Assembly: GCA_016219985.1 (NCBI GenBank)
Contig: JACRJO010000022.1
Location: 248,001-312,000 of the forward strand
Length of the DNA: 64,000 bases
Direction: 5' to 3'
From: Sphingobacteriales bacterium
GTDB taxonomy: Bacteria; Bacteroidota; Bacteroidia; Chitinophagales; Chitinophagaceae
The notes beneath the pieces are model-generated. The model saw nothing but the letters and a program-made list of their open reading frames with translations, was not told the origin of the DNA and did not search any database. Below are positions 18,349 through 27,900 of the stretch, piece after piece. Within the stretch, counting starts at the first letter, position 1, and every line of letters begins with the position of its first letter. The position numbers and the translations under genes were made by a program.

Positions 18349-20574
18349 ATGAACCCCGTCAGCTACCCCTTAAATACCGGCTTCCCTTCCCCGCTGAGCA
18401 GGGTTCAATACAAAAATTACTTTTTGCTCCTGTTGGTCTGCCTGCTGGCTTACTGGCCGCTGACCTTTGGTATTTTCAGTGTAAAGAATGACGCCATTCA
18501 TTATTTTCTTCCCTACCGGTACAGCATCAGTGAAGCCATCCGCAACGGGGAATGGCCTTTCTGGAGCCCTTATATTTATATGGGCTACCCGGTATCCGGG
18601 GATATGCAGAGCGGTGCCTGGAACCCGGTGGTCTGGATTTTTTCTCTTATTGGCCGCTATGACCTCACCCTGTTTCATTACGAAAACCTGCTTTATATTT
18701 TCCTGGCCGGGGCAGGTATGTATAAACTAACCCGCCGGCTGACGGGGCATGATACCAGTTCCCTGCTCATTGCGGTTTCATATATGCTGAGTGGTTTTAT
18801 GCTCAGCGGGCAACTGATCAACTGGCTGGCATCAGCCGCATTTATTCCCTTTGTAATTCACTATTATACCCTGTTATTGAAATCGGGAAGCTATGCCGCG
18901 GCAATTAAAACAGCCGGGAGCCTGTACCTGCTGTTTACCGCGGGGTATCCATCTTTTCTCATCGTAACGGTTTATATCCTGGCCGGGCTCTTCCTAATCA
19001 GGATCATTGAGCATTCCAGGGAAAAAAATTTCCGGCTGGCTGACTGGAAGCCATTCCTGTTGTCTCACCTGCTGTTGCTGTTTGTAGTTACTGTTTTATC
19101 CCTGCCGGCCCTTCTTTCCTACATCAACCTCCTGCCCTATTACCAGCGGGGAAACGGCATCTCTTATAATGATTCGGTGATTAATTCCTATGACTGGGTC
19201 CATTTCCGTTCCTTACTTTTCCCTTCCGCGATCAGTGCCGCGGATATCCGATCCGGTACCGATGTCAGTTTAAGGAACGTTTATATAGGTTTACTGCCCC
19301 TGCTGCTGCTCTTCCGTTTCCCGCCCGTCCTCAACCGGAGAAATATATTGTTGCTTTGTTTGGGAGTCTTTGCCCTTTTGTTCAGCCTGGGAGACCTAAC
19401 ACCCCTGAGAAAATTCTGCTTTGATTACCTGCCCCTGATGAACACATTCCGGCATCCGGCGCAACTGCGCTTATTCCTGCTATTGTCCATCCTGTTGCTC
19501 ACCGCGCCCGGGTTGAAGCAACTGCTCCAAAAAGCGCAACCCGGCACTAACCCGGGATTTTTTAAAAAGGAATTGCTGATCCTTTCGGCTGTTATTTTAG
19601 TTGTAACCGTCACAACACTGGTGCAAAACGGCTTCCCCGATTTCAATTTCTTTTTTTCAGGCGCCCGAAGCGGTTCCTTCAAAACCATATTGGAAAAGAT
19701 CCGGCTAAGTGACACTCTGATCTTTAACGGCCTGGTCCAGCTCCTGTTCCTGGCGGGTTTCTTCCTTTGGTTAAAAAAACGGAGCATCCGTTTCTTCTCC
19801 TTCTTATGGATCGGCAACGGGATTATCCTGGCCCAGTTTGTTTTACCGGTCAGTTTTGTCAGCAGTCATTCACCCAAAAAACTAAATGCTTTTATCCGGC
19901 AACAGCCGGAAGGTTTTCCGGCAGAAAGGCTGACCGGCTCCCTGGCGGAAAACAGCAGGGATATGTATGCACATTACGACGAATTTTCGCTTACCGGTTT
20001 TTATAACAAGAAGCCAGCAATCTGCACAAGTACCAACAACCCAAGCTTTTTATGGCAAATGGAGGAACTGATCAAAAACCGGGATGTTTATGACTGTGTG
20101 GCTTCCAACCCTGTCACTTATATTGTACACCATGGGACCACCTTAACAAATTTTAAAAACTACGGGACTGAATCGTCCCCTTCTTTTTATGAAAATAAAT
20201 GTGGTACCGGGGTGACAGACAGCCTGTTCTTCAACACGGTGGAATGTCCGCCACCCGGCACAGCGCGGGTACTGGAAATACATGCCAACAAGTTCCTGAT
20301 TGAAACCAGGGACAGTTGCGGAGGCTGGCTGATCCTGTCACAAAACAATCATCATTTCTGGAAAGCCGCTATTGATGGCAAGCCTGCCAAAATTGAAAAA
20401 GTCAATATTAGTTTTATGCGGGTAGATCTTCCGGGCGGAAAACATATAGTAACGTTCACCTACCAGCCACTGCCTGTCATAAAAGCCATCTGGGGGATGA
20501 TCAGTATGTTTGTACTGCTGGCTCTGGCAGGCCTCTACCAACTTACCCGAAAACCCGGTGTACCGAGCACATGA
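18349..20574 (+). CDS. YfhO-family polytopic membrane protein
   Basis: A 741-residue protein with about twelve membrane segments in the first 500 residues, a periplasmic C-terminal domain (about 505-710) and a final membrane segment (about 712-733). The N-terminal loop with KNDAIHYFLPYRYSISEAIRNG and FWSPYIYMGYPVSGD fits the YfhO/GT-C pattern, where an acidic residue in the first loop takes part in transfer from polyprenyl-phosphate sugars. A GT2 that could make such a donor is encoded just upstream. The role as a glycosyltransferase is inferred. Confidence 0.82.
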   Translation: MNPVSYPLNTGFPSPLSRVQYKNYFLLLLVCLLAYWPLTFGIFSVKNDAIHYFLPYRYSISEAIRNGEWPFWSPYIYMGYPVSGDMQSGAWNPVVWIFSLIGRYDLTLFHYENLLYIFLAGAGMYKLTRRLTGHDTSSLLIAVSYMLSGFMLSGQLINWLASAAFIPFVIHYYTLLLKSGSYAAAIKTAGSLYLLFTAGYPSFLIVTVYILAGLFLIRIIEHSREKNFRLADWKPFLLSHLLLLFVVTVLSLPALLSYINLLPYYQRGNGISYNDSVINSYDWVHFRSLLFPSAISAADIRSGTDVSLRNVYIGLLPLLLLFRFPPVLNRRNILLLCLGVFALLFSLGDLTPLRKFCFDYLPLMNTFRHPAQLRLFLLLSILLLTAPGLKQLLQKAQPGTNPGFFKKELLILSAVILVVTVTTLVQNGFPDFNFFFSGARSGSFKTILEKIRLSDTLIFNGLVQLLFLAGFFLWLKKRSIRFFSFLWIGNGIILAQFVLPVSFVSSHSPKKLNAFIRQQPEGFPAERLTGSLAENSRDMYAHYDEFSLTGFYNKKPAICTSTNNPSFLWQMEELIKNRDVYDCVASNPVTYIVHHGTTLTNFKNYGTESSPSFYENKCGTGVTDSLFFNTVECPPPGTARVLEIHANKFLIETRDSCGGWLILSQNNHHFWKAAIDGKPAKIEKVNISFMRVDLPGGKHIVTFTYQPLPVIKAIWGMISMFVLLALAGLYQLTRKPGVPST

Positions 20575-22145
20575 AGAAAAAAACAGCAATTTTCGCCCTC
20601 CTGCTGACAACGCCTGTGTTGCTGTTCCTGCTGCACCACTATTTTTTTAACGCACCCGGGCTTCATGCTACCGGTTTTACCGTCAATGAAAATGTGCTGT
20701 ACATGTCCTATGCACGGCAATACCAGGACCAGGGCAATTTTTCCATTTTTTATTCCAATCCTTTCGATGGCGACCCGGCTTCTCCCCGTATTTACTTTCA
20801 GCCCGTAACCTTAGTTTTTTCCTTCTTGCTGCGCCTGGGGGCGGATCCCGGTCTTTGCCTGTCCCTGTTCGGGTTGTTGATGGCTTTTCTGACGGTATAC
20901 ACCGGCCTTCTTATCCTGCGGCAATTGCTGGGCAAAGAGAAAAGCCTGTTATGGCCCGGGTTATTATTTACCTGGGGAGGAGGCCTGCTATCGCTTGCCG
21001 GGCTGGCTGCCTGGATCTTTTTACCGGGTGTACAGGCTTCTTCCTGGGAAATCGCTTCCCACCTGGCAGATCCGGCCTGGGGCTGGTGGGGACTTAACTG
21101 GGGACGTAACCTGTTTATTCCGATGGAGGCTTTTTATCACTTTCTTTTCCTGCTGAATATATACCTGTTACTGCGGCAAAAATGGATCGCTGGTATTGGC
21201 ACAGCCCTGTTACTATCCGTCTCCCATCCTTTCACCGGCATAGAATACCTGCTGATCATGAATGGCTGGCTCTTATTGGAGCGGTTTGTATCCAGGCAGA
21301 AAACAGTACCTCTTTATTATTTAGCGGGTCACCTGCTGATCACAGCTTTCCATTTATGGTATTACCTGTATTACCTGAACGGGTTCCCGGAACACAGGCA
21401 ATTGTTTGAGCAGTATAGTGCGAGCTGGACCTACAGTCTCCGGGTGGCGATCCCGGCCTATGCCCTGATCGGGGTACTGGCCCTGTTGGGAATACGGGAG
21501 CATAAAAAGCGGGGATTGTTCAGCCTCCCGCAGCAGCGTTTGTTCCTCTGCTGGGCGCTGATCAGTTTTTTCTTGTCCAAACATGAATGGTTTATAAAAC
21601 CCATGCAGCCGCTCCATTTCACCCGCGGTTATACCTGGGCGGGGTTGTTCTTCCTGGCCTTACCATTTATTACCTGGTTGCTGGAAGAATGGAAATACCG
21701 CTGGCGCAAACCCGTGATTGCAGTACTGCTGTTCCTGATTTTTTCCGATAATATTACCTGGACCTGGACCCTGCTGAAGGATCAGAATACACAAGAATCA
21801 GAATCACATATCGGGCCGGAAACCCGGGAGATCCTGGCTTACCTGCAAAAAACGGGAAGACCGCAAGACCTGTTAACCGGCAATGCCCCGCTTGTCATGT
21901 ATATGACGAATGCCTACTCAGGCGCGAATGCCTGGGTATCGCATCCTTACAACACGCCTGAAATACAAGAACGCAGCCGGGAAATGGATCTTTTCCTTTC
22001 AGGCGGCGGGCCGCCTCTCACCTGGCAAAACAGGCGGATACTCGTTTTAGTGGATAAGGAAAATAAAAACAGCAGCCCGGTCAGTCCGCAACTGCTGCAA
22101 AAAAAAATATTTGAAAACAAACGATACCTGCTGGCTACTCCGTAA
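20571..22145 (+). CDS. Polytopic membrane protein, possible GT-C transferase
   Basis: A 524-residue protein with ten or more hydrophobic segments (for example 5-25, 110-130, 195-210 and 300-318) and a soluble C-terminal part. Its ATGA start overlaps the YfhO-like stop, so the two are translationally coupled and may act together. The first loop carries [18 protein letters not shown], reminiscent of GT-C acceptor loops. I do not recognise a defined family. Its 3' end overlaps the convergent hscA-like gene by 11 bases. Confidence 0.7.
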   Translation: MKKKTAIFALLLTTPVLLFLLHHYFFNAPGLHATGFTVNENVLYMSYARQYQDQGNFSIFYSNPFDGDPASPRIYFQPVTLVFSFLLRLGADPGLCLSLFGLLMAFLTVYTGLLILRQLLGKEKSLLWPGLLFTWGGGLLSLAGLAAWIFLPGVQASSWEIASHLADPAWGWWGLNWGRNLFIPMEAFYHFLFLLNIYLLLRQKWIAGIGTALLLSVSHPFTGIEYLLIMNGWLLLERFVSRQKTVPLYYLAGHLLITAFHLWYYLYYLNGFPEHRQLFEQYSASWTYSLRVAIPAYALIGVLALLGIREHKKRGLFSLPQQRLFLCWALISFFLSKHEWFIKPMQPLHFTRGYTWAGLFFLALPFITWLLEEWKYRWRKPVIAVLLFLIFSDNITWTWTLLKDQNTQESESHIGPETREILAYLQKTGRPQDLLTGNAPLVMYMTNAYSGANAWVSHPYNTPEIQERSREMDLFLSGGGPPLTWQNRRILVLVDKENKNSSPVSPQLLQKKIFENKRYLLATP

Positions 22146-23997
22146 TATTTTTTCCTTTCATTGCTTTACTGATGGCCTGGTCCATCAGCCGCTCCGCATA
22201 AGGACGTGAGAGTTCGTTTAATTTTTCTATCCCCGCCCGGATCTCATCCTTGGCGGCCCGGGGGATCAGGGCTCCCAGCATATCCATCGCGGTCTGTGTC
22301 TGGTTTATTTCTTCTTCGGTAAGAAAGGCTTTATTCCGGTTAATGAACTGGCCCGTGGTATCAATCAGCTGACGGGCCTCTGTTTGAGCCTCCACCAGGG
22401 CCCGCAGTTGTATATCTTCTTTTGCATGGGCGATGGAGTCCATCAGCATTTTCTCCACTTCTGCATCGGTCAACCCGTACTGGGGTTTTACTTCAATGCT
22501 CTGCTCCACGCCGCTTCTCAGTTCTTTTGCTTTCACGGTCAGGATCCCGTCCGCATTTACCAGGAAGGAAACTTCTACTTTGGCCAAACCGGCCGGCATA
22601 CCGGGTATCCCGGTGAGGTTAAACTCCGCCAGTTTGCGGTTATCTTTCACGAGGTCTCTTTCTCCCTGGAACACGGAGATCCGCATACTTCCCTGCCCGT
22701 CTTTCTGCGTGGTATATTGCCGCCCGGCCTTGGAAGGGATCTTGGAATTACGGTGGACCAGGACATCCATCAACCCGCCCATGGTTTCAATACCGAGCGA
22801 AAGGGGGGTGATATCCAGCAAAAGCAGTTCTTTGTTGTTACCAGCAAGGATATCGGCCTGCACGGCTGCCCCCAGGGCCACTACTTCATCCGGGTTCAGG
22901 GAGTCATGCACTTTTTTATTGAAGAAATCGCTGACCGTTTTTTTAACCAATGGTACACGGGTGGAGCCGCCCACCATCACTACTTCATCTATGGCCGAAA
23001 CGGCCAGTTCCGCGTCCTTCATGGCATTCCGGCAGCATTGAACAGTACGTTCCACCAGGGGACGGATCAGTTCTTCCAGCTGCTCACGGGTAAGACTGAA
23101 TTCCTGCCCGGCCACTGTGCCGGTGAATGTACCGGAGTCGCTGAGTTTTATTTTAGCCTCTTCTGCCAGCAATCTTAATTCCTGCGCCAGGGTTCTGTGC
23201 ATCCGCAATTCTTCATCGGTCAGTCCCGCTTCTTTCGCCCAGTATTTCACAATTTCGCGGTCGAAATCATCCCCGCCAAGATAGGTATCCCCGTTGGTTG
23301 ACAACACTTCAAAAATCCCGTTATTGATGCGCAGCACAGAAATATCAAAAGTACCTCCACCCAGGTCATACACCGCAATGGTCTTTACCTCCTCCCTGCT
23401 CAGGCCCATTCCATAGGCAAGACTGGCCGCTGTCGGCTCGTTCACGATCCGCAATACATCGAGACCGGCCAGTTTACCGGCATCCCGGGTGGCCTGCCGT
23501 TGCGCATCGTTGAAGTAAGCCGGCACGGTGATGACGGCCCGTGTTACCGGCGTTTTTAAAATATGCTCAGCCCTTGTCTTTAATTCCTTCAATATAAAAG
23601 ATGACAGTTCCACCGGGGAATAAAAAGTGGAGCCCACCTGGATTTTCACCAGGCTCTCCGTATTATCATCAATCACCTTATAACTGAAAAAACCGGAATG
23701 ATCTTTTATATCATTGTAGGATTTGCCCATCAGCCGCTTCACAGAAAAAATAGTATGCTGCGGTTCGCTCACCAGGAATTTTTTGGCTTCGTCGCCCACT
23801 GTTACCTGGCCCTGTTCCCCAAAATGCACAATGGAGGGTACCAGGGAAAGGCCATCATGCTCCTTTAATACCACCGGCTGCCGGGTCTCCGGGTGAATGA
23901 TAGCCACCAGGCTGTTGGTGGTCCCGAGATCGATACCCACGATCATTTCGTTTTGCTGCAGGCTTCCGGTTGCTATATTGATACCGATCTTGGCCAT
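22135..23997 (-). CDS. hscA: Hsp70 chaperone, HscA-like
   Basis: A 620-residue Hsp70 with the nucleotide-binding domain (GIDLGTTNS at 21-29; [26 protein letters not shown]), the linker [14 protein letters not shown] and a substrate-binding domain with a short lid. It lacks the Gly/Met-rich tail and EEVD-like end of DnaK, and its length is that of HscA, the Fe-S assembly chaperone. No iscU, hscB or fdx is adjacent, so the assignment to Fe-S assembly rests on protein type only. The N-terminal 17 residues before MIVGIDLG may be extra; an internal ATG (codon 18) is possible. Confidence 0.85.
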   Translation of the reverse strand: MAKIGINIATGSLQQNEMIVGIDLGTTNSLVAIIHPETRQPVVLKEHDGLSLVPSIVHFGEQGQVTVGDEAKKFLVSEPQHTIFSVKRLMGKSYNDIKDHSGFFSYKVIDDNTESLVKIQVGSTFYSPVELSSFILKELKTRAEHILKTPVTRAVITVPAYFNDAQRQATRDAGKLAGLDVLRIVNEPTAASLAYGMGLSREEVKTIAVYDLGGGTFDISVLRINNGIFEVLSTNGDTYLGGDDFDREIVKYWAKEAGLTDEELRMHRTLAQELRLLAEEAKIKLSDSGTFTGTVAGQEFSLTREQLEELIRPLVERTVQCCRNAMKDAELAVSAIDEVVMVGGSTRVPLVKKTVSDFFNKKVHDSLNPDEVVALGAAVQADILAGNNKELLLLDITPLSLGIETMGGLMDVLVHRNSKIPSKAGRQYTTQKDGQGSMRISVFQGERDLVKDNRKLAEFNLTGIPGMPAGLAKVEVSFLVNADGILTVKAKELRSGVEQSIEVKPQYGLTDAEVEKMLMDSIAHAKEDIQLRALVEAQTEARQLIDTTGQFINRNKAFLTEEEINQTQTAMDMLGALIPRAAKDEIRAGIEKLNELSRPYAERLMDQAISKAMKGKNITE

Positions 23998-24005
23998 AGT
24001 CAGAA

Positions 24006-24839
24006 TTATGCTTTACTAAATTGATGTTTTGAAAAAAAAGATGGAGGATAAAAGGATTGCAGGGTTTCGGGGTCTGACAGGATATCTTCCACCTGCTCCC
24101 CCGGTACGGGTTCCTGCTCCTGCACAAAAAACAGGTTATAGCCCTGTTTATTGGCCCCGGCGAGTTTGTATCCTTTTTGCCGTCCCAGCTCCTTCATTGC
24201 TTCCACCGATGCCCCGTTATACATTTTATCGGCTGAATGATGATTGCTCCTTGCATACGGAACCACCCGGTTGGGTATCCCGAATTCCACTTTGGCTTCG
24301 ATCACCACGATCCGGGGGCGTATCACCCCGATCGCCTTCCATATCCAGAAATCATTGCCGTCAATATCAATGGAGAGCAATCCTATTTCACCGGTTAATC
24401 CCGCGCCGGATAAAAGTCCGTTTACATTTTCAGGGGTTACGCAAGCCTGGAGGAACCGGATTTCTTCTCCTTTTCCCGCCTGTGACCGGTAAAACCGTTT
24501 GCCCACTTCCAGTTGCGCTGCCTGTATATCCAGGAAACAGCCCTTCCATCCCTCATGAACGGCGAGGCTGGCGCAATTACTTTTGATGCAGTCTCCCGAC
24601 CCGATATCCGCAAAAACAGACGGCACCCCGGAAAGGCGGCTCAGTAAATAACCAATGATCCCGTCTTCCCCATGGTAGGTAAAAATATCATAGGAGGCTT
24701 CCCGGAGCCGCTTTGGAGGCGTCCTTCCCAACTGCCGCACCCATTCGTGCAGGCCTTCCCGGGCGGATACAGCTATTGCTTTCCGGTATATCCGGCCGGC
24801 GAAACGCTTTTTTATCCAGGTTTTTAAAAACGGTATCAT
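24006..24839 (-). CDS. FkbM-like methyltransferase-fold protein
   Basis: A 277-residue protein. [14 protein letters not shown] resembles SAM-binding motif I, and [15 protein letters not shown] resembles the FkbM-type LLKIDVEG motif. An N-terminal basic helix precedes the domain. It probably methylates a sugar or lipid, but no substrate can be named. It follows the porU2 terminator and precedes the hscA-like gene with an 8-base gap in the same direction. Confidence 0.7.
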   Translation of the reverse strand: MIPFLKTWIKKRFAGRIYRKAIAVSAREGLHEWVRQLGRTPPKRLREASYDIFTYHGEDGIIGYLLSRLSGVPSVFADIGSGDCIKSNCASLAVHEGWKGCFLDIQAAQLEVGKRFYRSQAGKGEEIRFLQACVTPENVNGLLSGAGLTGEIGLLSIDIDGNDFWIWKAIGVIRPRIVVIEAKVEFGIPNRVVPYARSNHHSADKMYNGASVEAMKELGRQKGYKLAGANKQGYNLFFVQEQEPVPGEQVEDILSDPETLQSFYPPSFFSKHQFSKA

Positions 24840-24872
24840 TCAGGACGCAAAACTCGCTTATATACTGCGTAT

Positions 24873-24904
24873 AAAAAAGTCCCGCCGGGGCGGGACTTTT
24901 CGTT
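24873..24904 (-). terminator. Terminator after the PorU2-like gene
   Basis: AAAAGTCCCGCC and GGCGGGACTTTT form a near-perfect hairpin with A and T runs on both sides, directly after the stop at 24919 on the minus strand. By sequence it could work in both directions. Confidence 0.85.
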
Positions 24905-24918
24905 TTTCGGAATATTTT

Positions 24919-27900
24919 CTACCGCATCAGGTACATTTTACCATACCCTTTGTTGAAATATTTATTCGTGTCATCTCCCTGGGCTTTATACTTATCCAGT
25001 GCTTTGCCGTTCAGGTTGGTGATCACCCGGTACAGGTAGATACCGTTGGCCAGTTTCTGCCCGTACTGATCGGTACCATCCCATTTGAATTCGGTAATAT
25101 TCCGGCCGATCCGCAGGGGACCCAGTTCATCCTTCGTGATCTCCCGTACGATCTTCCCGGTAACCGTCATGATCTCGATCTTGATATTCTGCGGCACTTC
25201 ATTACCCGTGATGGTAAACACAAAGGCGGTGGAACTGGTGAAGGGGTTCGGGTAATTGAGCATATTCGAGATCATCGGTTTGTTGATCACTTCGAATAAA
25301 ACCCGGTACTCGATCGCACCGGCTTCGTTATTGCTTTTATCCTTCCCGCTGATGATCATTTCATATTCCCCGTCCTGCTGAAAATAGGGTTTGAAATTGA
25401 GGGTCGCCGTATTATCAGTAACAGGCGTCTGCCCGGCCGGGATAAACTGCAGGGTGTCATTATTGAAATAGAAACGCCGCAGGCTGCCATTGGGATAACG
25501 CACCTGCAGGGTCAGCAGGGTGGTATCGTCGAGGGCCATCCATTTTGCTTCATCCTTTAACTTCACGATAATATCCGGCTTCGATGATACAATATCCCGG
25601 TTGAGGATATGCATCCCGTCAAAAGTCACATCCATGATCGGATTCAGGCTATCCGGCTTCACGTAAAGATTGCGGAAGGCGAAATTGTTGAAATGATGCT
25701 GCTCCAGCTGGTCATTATCCGGGTTAGCCTCGATGAAGACCGTGTTCGGACCGGGTATACCACCCGTACCCACCACGGCCCCGATCTGCAGGGTATCATT
25801 TACCGGCAGGGGTCTTCTCCTTGGCATCGGGACGATATGCGGCACATTGTTCTTGTCGGTAATAACCATCTTTATCTTCAGGCTGTCGAATGCCATTTCA
25901 CTTACATTCTTAAACCCGATCTTGAAATAATATGGTTCGCCGACCTCTACCGTGTCCTTTACAGACAGGTACAGGTTGGGGGCTACCGCCCCTTCGGGTA
26001 CCGGCACATACGTGATTCGCCAGTAACGGAGCTGGTAAGGTGTAAAGCCCACGTTATCGAGGGAACGCATTTTCAGTTTCAGGTATGGGTATGATTCCGC
26101 ATCAACGGAGGAAACATCAAAATCCTGCTGGGCGGTCGTCAGCCCGCTGAAAAGGGTTTGCTCATTTCCTTCCGGTGTAATACCCACGATATCCACGGTC
26201 GCAGTATCGCCCACGGCATCGCTGTTCCCTCTCCACTTCAGTTGCTTCCAGGCTTTGGCAGGGCCGAAAACTGGTGATGTTACAAAGCCAACCGTATCAC
26301 GGGTCGGGCAATCGGCCGACAAGGTAGGGTTATCATACATACCTTCTCCCATCAACCATTTCGGGGTAAAGGAAGGATCATTTTTCTTATAGATCAGCGC
26401 CCAGGGCCTTGCCCGGTAAAAAGAGTCAATCGAGGAGAGCCCCGCATTTTTTAGATAATGATAAAGTGATTGTCCCGGGCCATGAATCGCTTCATCCGCG
26501 GCCCAGTCTGCTGCCCAGGCATTAGGGAATCCAAAGACCGGGTTCAGGGTAAAGTTCCGCACTGCCACATAATATCCGTCCGGGACCACATCCCGCATAA
26601 AATCCATCATCTTCCGCCGGCTGGAGGTATCGGTGTACCGGTATTCGAAATTAAACCACTTGGTGCTCCCGAAACAGTTATTATCTGTACTGTTATACAA
26701 TCCCTGCCCCAGGGAAGACGGATAAGTATTCGGCACCACAGTATGGTTCTGCCAGGGGCGGAAAGAAATGGGGTCAAACACATTAAATACAATGGAAGAG
26801 AACCAGCACATCAGGCGGATAGAAGAAAGCCCGTCAATTGATATAGCCAGTGAAGCTTCCTGCGTGGCCCCGCTGGTAACCCAGGTGCCCTGGCGCACAA
26901 ACAGGTTATGGGTGACCGGTCCGAATTTCAACCGGCGTGTTGCGGAATCCATCACGATCCGTTCATACTTGGATTTGGTGAACTGGTAAAAATCGGACTG
27001 GTTATAGCCCAGGTCACTGCTGTTGGGGCCGTTGTTATCCAGGTAAATGAAGGAGGCTTTATTCCAGGCAGGCTGGCCGCTGGCAGGTACCGGCGCCACT
27101 CTCCAATAATAAACAGCGCTGTCGAGCAGGCTAACCCCGGGCGTGAATTCCAGCACACCACCAGAAGAGCTGATGGTCCGGGTTATTTTTGCCGGTGAAT
27201 TAAAAAATTCGGTGGTATCCATTTCCATAGTGTACTGCTTCAGGCTTCCGAAGGGGTTTGCCGTGGAAGCCACCAGTTTTATCGCCGGATTATTGATAAT
27301 GGCATAGTTATACGGATAGACCGGCCTGGCCTCGTCTTCGTAAATAAACACATCCCTGGTGATGCAATTATTGGTTTCATACAATTCATCCACATCATTG
27401 TCCGCATCGAGGCAAATGGAAATCCGGTTTAATCCCTTATCCCGGGTGGCTACTATATCTATAGAATAAGACAGTGAATCGATATACCTGATACCGGGAA
27501 TGGTATCCCTCCGGATCACTTCCGTGGTAAGGTTGGGATAGGTCCGTTTCACTTCCACCACGATATTCTTATTGATCGCTTTCCCGAGGTTTACAAATTT
27601 GGCATCCACATTAAAATGCGTTTCCGCCACAGAAATGAACGAGGGGTTCACTTTAACCAGCGGTTCTTCGATCGCATAATCCGGTTTGCCGGTGGAAGCA
27701 TCCAGGCGGATAGCCGGATCGCCATGCAAGGTTGTCTGTTCAGTATGGAAACGGGCATAATAATCATTCTGGGTGGTCAGGTTATACACCTGGGTGATGG
27801 ATTCCCTCATGATCTCACCCAGCGTTCCGCCGTACTTTGATACGGACGCCGCTGCCATGGTCTTCGTATTCATGATATCGAGGTAATGCACGATCCCAAA

